Both the position numbers and the translations under genes were made by a program. From Roseomonas sp. (GTDB lineage: Bacteria; Pseudomonadota; Alphaproteobacteria; Acetobacterales; Acetobacteraceae), in NCBI GenBank assembly GCA_020249775.1, contig JADCFA010000006.1, positions 1 to 38,010 of the forward strand: a stretch of 38,010 bases of DNA, given 5' to 3'. Numbering within the stretch: position 1 is the stretch's first letter; each line of letters begins with the position of its first letter. This document shows positions 23,496 through 31,934 of this stretch, one piece after another. The notes under the pieces were generated by a model. The model was not told where the DNA came from, did no database searches, and saw only the letters and a program-made list of their open reading frames with translations.

Positions 23496-24451
23496 TCTAT
23501 CACCTCATCCGCCTGTGCCAGCAACGTGTGCGGCATCGCAAGGCCCAAGGTGGCGGCGGCACGGAGGTCCACCGCGAAATGGAAACGGCGCGGCCGCTCG
23601 ATGGGCATGGTGGCTGGGCTCTCACCGGCCAGGATACGCTCGACCATCGGCATCGCCAGCCCCCAGAACTGCGCCTGATCGGGACCGTAGCCCAGCAGGA
23701 TGCCGCCGCCGAGATAGCTGCTGAGGAAGGTGACGCAGGGCAGCCGGCGCGCCAGCAAGGCCGGGCCGAGCCGCGGCAGAACGCTGCTCCAGCCCGGCGC
23801 GGTAAGGCACATCACGCCAGTCCGCGCCGCGTCGAGGCTTGCGAAGGCTTGGTCGAAATCCTGGATCTGCCGCCAGTTCATTACCTGTGTCGTCAGGCCG
23901 CGCTGCGCCGCTTGGCGTTCTGCCACCGCCAGTTGCAGCGGCCCCGTGCTGGGGTCCCACAGGAAGACGATTTGGCGGGTGCGCGGCGCTGCCTCGACCA
24001 ACAAGTCCAGCCATTTCCCGACCATCGAGGGCTGGTCCATGAACAGCCCGGTGATGTTGCCGCCCGGCCGGGCCAAGCTTTCAGCATAGCCCGCCGCCAC
24101 CGGATCCGTCTCGAGATCGACCGCCACGATGGGCGGGCTGCGCGCGGCCCGTGCGCAGGCGGCCAGGACCTCGGCGCCGATGGCCATGATGACCGAGACA
24201 TCGAGCCGCAGCATCTCCTCCACCAGTCCCGGCAGGCGGCTGGCATCGCCGCCGGCGCTGCGCAGGAACAGGCTCTGCTCCTCAACCAGGCCGGCGCGCC
24301 GCCAAAGCGGCAGGAACACTTGCAGTGTACTATTGCTCGGGGCGATGGTGACCGCGTGGAGGTAGCCAATGCGGCGCGGCCTGCGGGTCTGCGCCTGCAC
24401 GGCGGGGGCGGCCAGAACGGCAGGCAGGAGCAGGGTATGGCGGCGCTTCAT
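23492..24451 (-). CDS. ABC_sub_bind-family periplasmic binding protein, paralogue 3
   Basis: The product is 319 residues; signal peptide MKRRHTLLLPAVLAAPAVQA. The hinge motif is SLARPGGNITG, then GKWLDLLVEAAPRTRQ. It is the most divergent in the C-lobe: SYLGGGILLGYGPDQAQFWG replaces the usual GGLMSYG-type stretch, MVERILAGESPATMPIERP replaces DRILRG, and RFHFAVDLRAAATLG replaces the FELVIN segment. It retains the AQADEVIE tail. These changes fall around the ligand cleft and interdomain edge, so its specificity or partner contact probably differs. Both ends overlap neighbours as ATGA. Confidence 0.88.
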   Translation of the reverse strand: MKRRHTLLLPAVLAAPAVQAQTRRPRRIGYLHAVTIAPSNSTLQVFLPLWRRAGLVEEQSLFLRSAGGDASRLPGLVEEMLRLDVSVIMAIGAEVLAACARAARSPPIVAVDLETDPVAAGYAESLARPGGNITGLFMDQPSMVGKWLDLLVEAAPRTRQIVFLWDPSTGPLQLAVAERQAAQRGLTTQVMNWRQIQDFDQAFASLDAARTGVMCLTAPGWSSVLPRLGPALLARRLPCVTFLSSYLGGGILLGYGPDQAQFWGLAMPMVERILAGESPATMPIERPRRFHFAVDLRAAATLGLAMPHTLLAQADEVIE

Positions 24452-25419
24452 TCTATCACCTCATCGGCCCGGGCCAGCAGCATGTCGGAGAAATCGCGGC
24501 CCAGCGCGCGGGCGGCGCGGCGGTTGATGAAGAACTCGAAGCGCGTGGGCAATTGCACTGGCAAATCGCCCGGGTTCTCACCGCGCAGGATGCGGTCCAC
24601 ATAGGCCGCGCTGCGGCGGAAAAGGTCGAGCGGCTCAAAGCCGTAGGACATCAGCCCGCCCGAATCGACAAAGGGCCGAAAGGGGTAGATCGCCGGCATC
24701 CCGGCAGCCTCAGCCGCCGCAATCAGCCGCGCCCGGGCCAGCAGGTTGAGCGCCGTGGGCAGCACAATCATCCCCCCGCCGCCGCCTTGCGCGAAGGCCG
24801 CGAGCCGCGTCTCCACCGGCTCTGCCGGCGCGTGGAAGGTCAGGTTTTCGGCGGCCAGGCCGAGCCTTGGCGCGCGCGCGAGAACATGATCTGCCAGCCC
24901 CGCGAAGCCTCGGAATTCGGGGTCGCCCAGCACGGCGATGCGGCGCAGGCTGGTGTCGTACTCACGTAGCAGGTCGAGCCATTTGCCGCCTAGCTCGGGC
25001 TCATAGGTGGCGAAGCCTGTCACATGCCCGCCCGGCCGCGCCATGGAGCGCACGAAGCCCGCGCCGACCGGGTCCACAACCACCACAAACACCACCGGGA
25101 TGGCGCGATTGTGCCGCTGTAAAGCCGCGAGCTGCGGCGTGCCGTTGGAGACAATGAGGTCCGGCGCTGAGGCCACCAGCTCGCGGGCATGGGCCTCGGC
25201 GCGCGCCACATCGCCGGCGCCCCAGCGATACTCGATCTGGATGTTGCGCCCCTCCACCCAGCCCAGCGCGCGCAGCCCTTCGCGCAGGGCGGCGGCGCGG
25301 CCCAGCGCATCGGGGTCGCCCTCAGCGCTGGAGACGATCACCGCGATGCGGCGCATTCGGCCCTGGGCAAGGGCGAGCGAAGGAAGCGCCAGGAGCGGCA
25401 GGGCGCGGCGTAGGATCAT
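24448..25419 (-). CDS. ABC_sub_bind-family periplasmic binding protein, paralogue 4
   Basis: The product is 323 residues; signal peptide MILRRALPLLALPSLALA. The open frame runs further upstream, but ATG 25419 overlaps the preceding stop as ATGA and opens a proper signal sequence. It has a canonical N-lobe (LREGLRALGWVEGRNIQIEY), a hinge SMARPGGHVTG and GKWLDLLREYDTSLRR. A glycine run (FAQGGGGGMIVLP) sits in the second lobe. The C-lobe is standard: SGGLMSYGFEPLDLFRRSAA, YVDRILRGENPGDLPVQLP, tail RADEVIE. Ligand unknown. Confidence 0.9.
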   Translation of the reverse strand: MILRRALPLLALPSLALAQGRMRRIAVIVSSAEGDPDALGRAAALREGLRALGWVEGRNIQIEYRWGAGDVARAEAHARELVASAPDLIVSNGTPQLAALQRHNRAIPVVFVVVVDPVGAGFVRSMARPGGHVTGFATYEPELGGKWLDLLREYDTSLRRIAVLGDPEFRGFAGLADHVLARAPRLGLAAENLTFHAPAEPVETRLAAFAQGGGGGMIVLPTALNLLARARLIAAAEAAGMPAIYPFRPFVDSGGLMSYGFEPLDLFRRSAAYVDRILRGENPGDLPVQLPTRFEFFINRRAARALGRDFSDMLLARADEVIE

Positions 25420-26366
25420 TCTATTACCTCCTCGGCACGGGCCAGAAGGCTGGTGGGCAGGTCCAGTCCGAGCCTGCGGGCCGCGCCCCCGTTCAGCACA
25501 AGTTCGAAACGCATCGGGCGCTCGATGGGCAGGCGATGCGGCGGGGTGCCGCGCAGGATCTCCGCCGCCATCCCGGCAATGCGCCGCCAGGCCAGGTTCC
25601 GGTCGGGGCCGTAGCTGAGCAGGCAGCCGGCCTCGGCCATTTCGCGCCACTGGCAGGCCAGGGGGATGCCGCGTGCACCGGCCATGGCGGCGAGCGGGCC
25701 TGTCTGATCGAAGAAGGCCGGGCTAGCGGAGACCACGAGCCCGCCAATGCCCTCGGCCGCCATGCGGTCGAACAGAGCAGGCTCCACCCTCTCCCGGGTC
25801 GGGAAGATCAGCAGTTCTCGCCCCAGCACCGCCGCGGCTTGGCGCAGGGCCGCGTCATGCTGTGCGCGCAGGGGCGCGCCCTCCAGCACCAGCACGCCCA
25901 GCCGTGACACCTGGGGCAGAGCCTCGGCCAGCAATTCCAGCCGTTTCACGTCCAGGTCTCCGGCAAAGATGATCACCCCGGTCACACGCCCACCCGGCTG
26001 CGCGAGGCTTTCGGCGAGGCCGAGTTCAGTCGGGTCCGGGCCGAGCACCAGCAGTGGGATATCGGGCGTCGCCGCGGCCACCGCGACCGCAGCCGGGCTG
26101 CCAGTGGTAATGATCAGGCGCGGCGCGCGGCGCACAATCTCGCGCGCCAGGGCAGGCAGTTCCTCGGGCGTGCCGTGGCGAATATCCAGATCGAGGTCGC
26201 GGCCGACACGCAGACCCGCAGCAAGCAGATGGTTGGGAAAATGCGCCATGATCCGCGCCGCCTGCCCGGCGCCGATGGTCAGTACGGACACCAGTGGGCG
26301 GGCCGGCTGCGCCATGGCGGCGCACGGCAGGAGCAGGCCGGCCAGGAGCGCGCGCCGTGCGATCAT
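25416..26366 (-). CDS. ABC_sub_bind-family periplasmic binding protein, paralogue 5
   Basis: The product is 316 residues, the shortest intact paralogue. Signal peptide MIARRALLAGLLLPCAAMA. The N-terminus of the mature protein lacks the GLRALGWVEGRN pattern and reads NHLLAAGLRVGRDLDLDIRH. The hinge is SLAQPGGRVTG, then VKRLELLAEALPQVSR. The C-lobe contains CQWREMAEAGCLLSYGPDRN, which is close to CEWRSMAEAGCLISHGPVNE in paralogue 9; these two form a subgroup with a paired cysteine-containing cleft. The tail RAEEVIE leads by ATGA to paralogue 4. Confidence 0.88.
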   Translation of the reverse strand: MIARRALLAGLLLPCAAMAQPARPLVSVLTIGAGQAARIMAHFPNHLLAAGLRVGRDLDLDIRHGTPEELPALAREIVRRAPRLIITTGSPAAVAVAAATPDIPLLVLGPDPTELGLAESLAQPGGRVTGVIIFAGDLDVKRLELLAEALPQVSRLGVLVLEGAPLRAQHDAALRQAAAVLGRELLIFPTRERVEPALFDRMAAEGIGGLVVSASPAFFDQTGPLAAMAGARGIPLACQWREMAEAGCLLSYGPDRNLAWRRIAGMAAEILRGTPPHRLPIERPMRFELVLNGGAARRLGLDLPTSLLARAEEVIE

Positions 26367-27355
26367 TCGATCACCTCGTCGGCGCGGGCGACGACTGATG
26401 GCGGCAGGTCGAGGCCGATGATGCGTGCGGTTCGCAGGTTGAGGACCATTTGGAAGGCATCGCCGTTTTCGACAGGCAGCACCGCTGGCTGTTCGCCGCG
26501 CAGCACCCTGTCGGTCAAGCGGGCGGCTTGCCGGTACAGAGCAATGTTATCAACGCCGTATGACGCCAGTCCTCCGCTAATCACATGATAGCGGAAGGCA
26601 AAAACACTGGGCATACGCGCTGCGTTCGCTTCTCCTATGAAGACATCGCGGTTTGCGGCCCCCAGAGGTCCCGGCAGCAGGATGACCCCGCCGCGCGGCG
26701 ACGTGCCGAAATGGCGCGTTTGTTGCCGCAGGGCGTCAGGTGTGCGAACGCCCAATGGCTCGATGCGCACGGCAAACCGGGTTGCGACAAGCTCGGCCGC
26801 GTGGACGTAGCCCTCGTTCGCAGGATTGCTCGGGTCGAAAAAAATGCCGATGCGCTCAATTTCAGGGCTCAGCAGGCGCATCAGTTCGACCCATTTCGCG
26901 CCTAATGAAAAACCATGCTGCGTGACGCCGGTGATGTTGCCGCCTGGCCGCGCCAGGCTCGCCACGACCCCGAGCCCGACAGGGTCGGTCACCTGTGCGA
27001 ACACGATCGGGACTGTGGACGTCGCCTCCTTGAGCGCGACCAGCTCGGTTGTGGCACCTGCCAGGATCGCGGCTGGAGAAAGACCCGTCAGTTCGCGCGC
27101 CGAACGCCACAGTTGCCCGGCATCCCCGGCAGACCAGCGCACCGCTAGCTCCAGATTGACGCCCTCAACCCAGCCAAGCGCCCGCAGGCCGTCCCGAAAG
27201 GCGCCGAGCCGGGCTTGCCCCTCCGGATCATCGGCGGCTAGCGAAAACAACGCGCCGACGAGGCGACGCCGGCCGGCTTGTTGCGCAATTGCTGTTGGCG
27301 AAGCGCCCATGGCGGCCAAAAGGCTAATGGCGGCGCGGCGGCTGATCGGTCTCAT
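26363..27355 (-). CDS. ABC_sub_bind-family periplasmic binding protein, paralogue 6
   Basis: The product is 330 residues. The leader MRPISRRAAISLLAAMGASP differs from the MIARR and MKRR leaders of its neighbours and has the most Tat-like start (S-R-R-A-A-I). The body is canonical: LRALGWVEGVNLELAVRW, PIVFAQVTDPVGLGVVASLA, RPGGNITG, GAKWVELMRLLSPEIERIGI and GGLASYGVDNIALYRQAARL. The spelling of this gene is somewhat less GC-biased than its neighbours, which could mark a different history. The tail RADEVIE overlaps the next gene as ATGA. Confidence 0.9.
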   Translation of the reverse strand: MRPISRRAAISLLAAMGASPTAIAQQAGRRRLVGALFSLAADDPEGQARLGAFRDGLRALGWVEGVNLELAVRWSAGDAGQLWRSARELTGLSPAAILAGATTELVALKEATSTVPIVFAQVTDPVGLGVVASLARPGGNITGVTQHGFSLGAKWVELMRLLSPEIERIGIFFDPSNPANEGYVHAAELVATRFAVRIEPLGVRTPDALRQQTRHFGTSPRGGVILLPGPLGAANRDVFIGEANAARMPSVFAFRYHVISGGLASYGVDNIALYRQAARLTDRVLRGEQPAVLPVENGDAFQMVLNLRTARIIGLDLPPSVVARADEVIE

Positions 27356-28320
27356 TCTATCACCTCATCGGCGCGGGCCAGGATGGGATGGGGCACGGTC
27401 AGGCCCAGCGCCCGGGCGGTGCGCAGATTCACCACGAATTCGATGGCGGTTGGCAGCTGCACCGGCAGGTCCCCCGGCTTCTCGCCGCGCAGGATGCGGA
27501 TGACATAGCCGGCGGCGCGGCGGAACAGGTCGGGCAGATTGGCGCCGTAGCTGAACAAGGCACCGGCATGGGCAAAGCGCGCCTGGTCCCCGATCACGGC
27601 GATGCCCTCGGCCAGGGCGGTGGCGGTGATGTCCTCGATCAACGAGGAGGTCAGAAAGTCGCGCACTACCACCAGCGCCTGCGCGCCTTCCTGGCGCAGC
27701 GCGCGCATGCCAGCCGCCAATGCCACCGGGTCCCGCTGCGTCAGCGGCAGGCGCAGCACCCGCAACCCCTGGGCGCGGGCCGAGGCCTCGCTCAACCGCC
27801 CCCAGGCGTCGAAGGTCGGGTCGGCGGCATTGTGCATCACGCCGATGGCTGAGAGGGCCGGAATGGTCTCGCGGAGGAATTCGATGCGCTTGGCCGACAT
27901 CTCCTCGCCGAAGCTGGCGAAGCCAGTGACCGAGCCGCCCGGCCGGGCAAGGGAGGCGAAAAGATCCGGGTCGCTCTGTACCGGCGGCAGGCCAATCGCG
28001 ACGAGCGGGATGGTGGTTGCGCGCCGCACGGCCCGCGCCGCGGCGGGGCCCGGCACAATGAAGACAGCCACCGGCAGCGCGATCATCTCCTGAATGATGG
28101 CGGCGCCACGTGCCGCATCGCCATCGGCATGGCGATTGTCGAGCAACCAGCCCACTCCCTCCACCTGGCTCTGCGCGCGCATGCCTTCGCGGAAGGCTTC
28201 GACGGTCAGGCGGTCGCCGTCCTCGGAGGCGAAGCCGACGAACCCCACCACGGGCAGGCGGCGCTGGGCCGTGGCCAACGCGGGCAGCAGCAGCAGAGGA
28301 AGCGCGCGACGCGCGATCAT
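27352..28320 (-). CDS. ABC_sub_bind-family periplasmic binding protein, paralogue 7
   Basis: The product is 322 residues; signal peptide MIARRALPLLLLPALATA. The mature N-lobe contains GMRAQSQVEGVGWLLDNRHA. Uniquely, the strand before the hinge reads PLVAIGLPPVQSDPDLFASL instead of PIVFxxxxDPVxxGxxxSL, so the segment that normally lines the cleft is replaced; the hinge RPGGSVTG is kept. The C-lobe is standard (ALFSYGANLPDLFRRAAGYV, IRILRGEKPGDLPVQLP). The tail RADEVIE is followed by ATGA. Ligand preference probably differs from paralogues 4, 6 and 8. Confidence 0.88.
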   Translation of the reverse strand: MIARRALPLLLLPALATAQRRLPVVGFVGFASEDGDRLTVEAFREGMRAQSQVEGVGWLLDNRHADGDAARGAAIIQEMIALPVAVFIVPGPAAARAVRRATTIPLVAIGLPPVQSDPDLFASLARPGGSVTGFASFGEEMSAKRIEFLRETIPALSAIGVMHNAADPTFDAWGRLSEASARAQGLRVLRLPLTQRDPVALAAGMRALRQEGAQALVVVRDFLTSSLIEDITATALAEGIAVIGDQARFAHAGALFSYGANLPDLFRRAAGYVIRILRGEKPGDLPVQLPTAIEFVVNLRTARALGLTVPHPILARADEVIE

Positions 28321-29312
28321 TCTATCACCTCATCGGCGCGGGCGATTAGGGCAGCGGACAAAGTAAGCCCGAGCGCATCGGCAGTTCGCTGATTTACCAC
28401 CAGCTGCCAGTTTGTGGGGGCCTGGACCGGCAACTCGACGGTGCGCGCCCCGCGCAGGAGCCGGTCCGCGTAGGATGCCGCCTGGCGATAGGCGTCGGTT
28501 ACCGGAAAGCCATAGGATAGCAGACCACCTTCGGCCGCAAACAGGCGGTTGGTGTAGATCGCCGGCAACCTGTGGCGCGCAGCGAGTGCGATGATGGAGG
28601 CGCGATGATCCACGAGGAAGGTGTCGGGCATCGCCACGAGCCCACTACCTGTTTGGTTTGCGAAGTCCGGTAGCATCGCCTCAATGTCGCCCGGCCCGCG
28701 CACCCGCAGGGCCGCGATGCTCAAGCCGCGTGCGCGCGCGGCTACCTCAATTGGCCGCATGAACAGTGCTTCGACATGTGGGGCGGTCTGCGGATGGAAG
28801 AGTAGCCCGACCTGCGCGAGGCCGGGTACGGCCTCGCGCAGAAGTTCGATCCATTTCGGCCCCATCAGCGGGTCGAAGGCCGTAAAGCCGGTCGCATTGC
28901 CACCCGGCCGGGCAAAGCTTTCGACGAAGCCGGAGCCAACCGGATCGCCCACGCGGACGAACACCACAGGCAGCTGGCGTGTTTCACGCAGCAGGGCCGT
29001 GACCGAGGGCGTACCGTCGGCCAGCAGCAGGTCTGGTGCCATGGCCACGAGCTCGACGGCATGGGCGTGGAACAAGATGGGGTTACCCGATGCCCAGCGC
29101 CGTTCCAGCCGCACCTGCCGTCCTTCGGCCCAGCCAAGCCCATGCAGTGCCTCAACGAAGGCGGTGGCGCGCTGCTGGCTGTCCGGATCGGACTCCGCGC
29201 CTGCCATCAGCAGACCTATGCGGCGCAGGCGCCCCCGCTCCTGCGCGCCCAAGGCGCCAGGGCGAACGGCGCATGCCGCGAACAGGCAAGGCAACGTACG
29301 ACGGGCGATCAT
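28317..29312 (-). CDS. ABC_sub_bind-family periplasmic binding protein, paralogue 8
   Basis: The product is 331 residues, the longest paralogue. Signal peptide about 1-23 (MIARRTLPCLFAACAVRPGA). The N-lobe LHGLGWAEGRQVRLERRWAS is canonical, as are VVFVRVGDPVGSGFVESFAR, PGGNATG and GPKWIELLREAVPGLAQ. It is most like paralogue 4 (the GNPILFHAHAVELVAMAPDL stretch aligns with AEAHARELVASAPDL). The C-lobe has EGGLLSYGFPVTDAYRQAAS and YADRLLRGARTVELPVQAP. The tail IARADEVIE is followed by ATGA. Confidence 0.9.
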   Translation of the reverse strand: MIARRTLPCLFAACAVRPGALGAQERGRLRRIGLLMAGAESDPDSQQRATAFVEALHGLGWAEGRQVRLERRWASGNPILFHAHAVELVAMAPDLLLADGTPSVTALLRETRQLPVVFVRVGDPVGSGFVESFARPGGNATGFTAFDPLMGPKWIELLREAVPGLAQVGLLFHPQTAPHVEALFMRPIEVAARARGLSIAALRVRGPGDIEAMLPDFANQTGSGLVAMPDTFLVDHRASIIALAARHRLPAIYTNRLFAAEGGLLSYGFPVTDAYRQAASYADRLLRGARTVELPVQAPTNWQLVVNQRTADALGLTLSAALIARADEVIE

Positions 29313-30265
29313 TCTATCACCTCCTGCGCCGAGGCCAGTACCAGCGGCGGTACATCCAGGCCGATCTCGCGAGCGGTGCGGAGATTCACCACCGTCTCGA
29401 AGCGTTCGGCCTGGAACATCGGAATTTCGCTGGGCGGCTGGCCGCGCAGGATGCGCGCGACGTGGCGGGCGACCTGGCGGCGCAGATCCTCATTCACCGG
29501 GCCGTGGCTGATCAGGCAGCCGGCCTCGGCCATGCTGCGCCACTCGCAGATCGTGGCCAGCCCGGCCTCACGCGCCAAGGACGCCAGCGCTGCGGCATGG
29601 GTGGAAAAGCCGGGGAAGGAGGCAATGACCAGCGCTTCCACCCGCGCCGCGCGCAGCGCCGCGAAGGCAGGGGTGAAACTCTCCGGCGCGCCGGCGCTGA
29701 CCGCCACCAGCTCCACCCCCATGCGCCGCGCCGCCTGCTCCATCGCTGGCACGCGTGATGGCACGAAGGTGGCGCCGGCCAGGAAGCCGATGCGCCGCGC
29801 ATGGGGCAAGGCCAGGCGCAGCATCTCCAGGCGCTTCACGTCCAGTTCCTCGGCCAGCATCACCACGCCGGTGACACTGCCGCCTGGCCGCGCCAGGCTC
29901 ACCGCCAGGCCATCGGCCACCGGGTCGGTGCCGGCGAAGCCCATGACGATAGGGATTTGCGCATCAAGCGCGCGGATCGCATGTGCGGCCGGGTTGGAGA
30001 CCGCGATGATCACATCGGGACGCGCCGCGAGGATCTCGGCCGCAAGCGGCGTGAGGCGCGCGGCAACGCCATTCGACGTGCGCGCGATCAGGCTCAGCGT
30101 GCGTCCTTCGATGAAACCCTCGCGCGCCAATTCGGGCAGGCCCCATTGGCGGAACTGGTCAATCGAGATTTGCCCGGAGGACAGCATGCCGAGCCGCGCA
30201 ACGCGACCCTGCGCCTGGGCGGGGGCGGCGAGCGCCAATGACAGGAGGGCACGGCGTGCGATCAT
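29309..30265 (-). CDS. ABC_sub_bind-family periplasmic binding protein, paralogue 9
   Basis: The product is 318 residues; signal peptide MIARRALLSLALAAPAQA. It pairs with paralogue 5 by the CEWRSMAEAGCLISHGPVNE segment and by LDVKRLEMLRLALPHARRIG. The hinge is SLARPGGSVTG. The edge segment reads HVARILRGQPPSEIPMFQAE, and the tail is ASAQEVIE, the only one with AQ instead of AD/AE, yet EVIE and the encoded GGAGGTGAT are kept. It overlaps the truncated tenth gene and paralogue 8 as ATGA. Confidence 0.9.
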   Translation of the reverse strand: MIARRALLSLALAAPAQAQGRVARLGMLSSGQISIDQFRQWGLPELAREGFIEGRTLSLIARTSNGVAARLTPLAAEILAARPDVIIAVSNPAAHAIRALDAQIPIVMGFAGTDPVADGLAVSLARPGGSVTGVVMLAEELDVKRLEMLRLALPHARRIGFLAGATFVPSRVPAMEQAARRMGVELVAVSAGAPESFTPAFAALRAARVEALVIASFPGFSTHAAALASLAREAGLATICEWRSMAEAGCLISHGPVNEDLRRQVARHVARILRGQPPSEIPMFQAERFETVVNLRTAREIGLDVPPLVLASAQEVIE

Positions 30266-30966
30266 TCTATCACCTCATCTGCGCGGTCGAGGATGGCTGG
30301 CGCGATTTCGGCGCCCAGGGCACGGGCGGCGCGTAAATCCACCACCAATTCAAAATGCGTGGGATTCTCGACCGGCAGGTGGTTAACGGGCGTGCCATTG
30401 GCCGCCCGCACCGCCTGCCGCGCGGCCCGACGAAACCCCTCACTGATGTCAGGCCCGTAGCTCATCAGCGCACCGCCGGTGAGGTAGCGCTTGTTCGACA
30501 TCATCATCGGCATGCCATGCCGCAGCGCGACCTCGCCAATTCGGAAGCGGCTGGTGATGGTGGAGACATCGGATACCACAAAGAGTGCTGCGACCCCCTC
30601 ATGCTTGAGCGCGCCGAAGGCCTCGTCCAGCCCCTCCGGCACGGCGATGCCCCGGAAGACCAGCTCGACGCCCAGCGCCGCCTGGGCTCGCGCGGCCTCG
30701 TCAATCTGGATCTGCGATGGGTAGAAGATGTTGTAGATCACCGCGAATTTGCTGGCCTGAGGAAAGGCATCGCGCATCAATTGCACGCGCTTGGCCGAGA
30801 GCTCTCCAGCGTGGAAAGATTGACCGGTGACATTGGCCTCGGGCCGGGCGAGGCTCTGGACCAGCCCATCCTGCACGGCGTCGCGCGTTGCGGCGAAGAT
30901 GATCGGGATGGTCGTGGTCGCGGCAGCCCCGACATCGGCGATGACAGAATAGGTCAAGCCCGTCAC
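30262..30966 (-). pseudogene. C-terminal part of a tenth ABC_sub_bind gene, N-lobe lost
   Basis: The frame starts inside the family core with TYSVIADVGAAATTTIPIIF and continues normally through SLARPEANVTG, SAKRVQLMRDAFPQASKF and GGALMSYGPDISEGFRRAAR to RADEVIE. The signal peptide and first ~90 residues are missing. A GTG at 30966 overlaps the stop of the Bug gene as GTGA and could start a 234-residue cytoplasmic remnant; a TTG at 31005 is an alternative. The lost 5' end is recognisable at 31924-32196, on the far side of the Bug gene. The remnant keeps the ATGA link that starts paralogue 9, which may explain why it persists. Confidence 0.8.
30955..30966. repeat. 12-bp direct repeat, left copy (caagcccgtcac)
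   Basis: Identical to 32019-32030. On the reverse strand it reads GTGACGGGCTTG and contains the GTGA overlap between the Bug stop and the remnant of the tenth binding-protein gene. Confidence 0.85.
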
Positions 30967-31934
30967 TCCGACCGAAGGTTGCCCGCGCGGACGACCTCGG
31001 ACCAACGAGCATTGTCCTCGACGAGCATCGAGGTGAGCGCGGGCGAAAAGATCGGCCGATAGGGCATCGCGCCTATCCGCGTCGCCAGGGACACGGTCTC
31101 GGGCAGGCGCATTGCCTCGTCGACCAACGTGGTCGCGCGTGCGGCGATGAGCTCGGGCAGCAGCGCGGGCGCCAGAAGCCAGAAGGTAACGTTGAACGTC
31201 ACGTCGAAGCCCTGCTCACGCAAGGTCGGTATCTCCGGCCGCGTCGGATGCCGATCGTCCGAGAGCATGGCGATCACCCGCAGGCGGTCGTTGCCCGCGA
31301 ATTCACCGAAGGACGCCACGGCCGCATCGAGCCGCCCGGCGACGACTTCCGTCCCCGCCGAGGTGCCGCCGCGATAGGGCACGATGGTAACGACCGCTCC
31401 GTAGCGCTGCCGCATCAGTTCAAGCACGAGGCGCGGGCCCGCGGTCCCTGGCGTTCCGACGTCGACGCCGCCCTGCTTGGTGCGGCCGAGCGCCAGCAGA
31501 TCGCGGACGTCGCGGACCGGACCGTTGCTCGCGACAGCGATGGCGAGCGGGAATTCCGCGAGCATCGCGAGATGCGTGAAGTCGCGCACCGGGTGATACG
31601 GCAGGTTCGGCTCCAGTGCCGGGCTGGTGGACAGCGGCCCAGCATTGCCGATGCCGAAGGTGTAGCCATCGGGCGCGGCGCGTGCGATCGCCTCCGTCGC
31701 CACAACACCCCCGCCGCCGGGGCGGTTGTCGATCACGACCGGTTGGCGCAGCGCGGCGGTCCAATGCTCGGCCATGCGGCGCGTCACCGTGTCCGGCGAA
31801 CCGCCAGGGCCGAAAGGGATGATGATCCGGATGGGCCGCGTGGGCCAGGCCGGCTGCGCACGTGCCGGCGCAGAGGCCCAGAAGGCCGATGCCGCGCCGA
31901 GCGTCGCGCGGCGGGTGAGACCGTTATAATTCAT
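30963..31934 (-). CDS. TctC/Bug-family periplasmic solute-binding protein inserted in a binding-protein gene
   Basis: The product is 323 residues. The leader MNYNGLTRRATLGAASAFWA then SAPARA has a twin-arginine-like start. Family motifs are WPTRPIRIIIPFGPGGSPDT, DNRPGGGGVVATEAIARAAP, a TIVPYRGGTSAGTEVVAGRL segment and RPEIPTLREQGFDV. The start at 31934 follows AGGGAGAT. It lies between the N- and C-terminal parts of a broken ABC_sub_bind gene, so it entered this operon later. It is not closely matched to the Bug protein at 13524-14489 outside family motifs. It could add a carboxylate-type sensor or simply be cargo; no TctAB transporter is present. Confidence 0.9.
   Translation of the reverse strand: MNYNGLTRRATLGAASAFWASAPARAQPAWPTRPIRIIIPFGPGGSPDTVTRRMAEHWTAALRQPVVIDNRPGGGGVVATEAIARAAPDGYTFGIGNAGPLSTSPALEPNLPYHPVRDFTHLAMLAEFPLAIAVASNGPVRDVRDLLALGRTKQGGVDVGTPGTAGPRLVLELMRQRYGAVVTIVPYRGGTSAGTEVVAGRLDAAVASFGEFAGNDRLRVIAMLSDDRHPTRPEIPTLREQGFDVTFNVTFWLLAPALLPELIAARATTLVDEAMRLPETVSLATRIGAMPYRPIFSPALTSMLVEDNARWSEVVRAGNLRSE

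Noticed and set aside
24448..25650. 400-residue version of binding protein 4
   Set aside because: The extra N-terminus is antisense-like Arg/Pro-rich sequence overlapping the end of paralogue 5; ATG 25419 gives a proper signal peptide and ATGA overlap.
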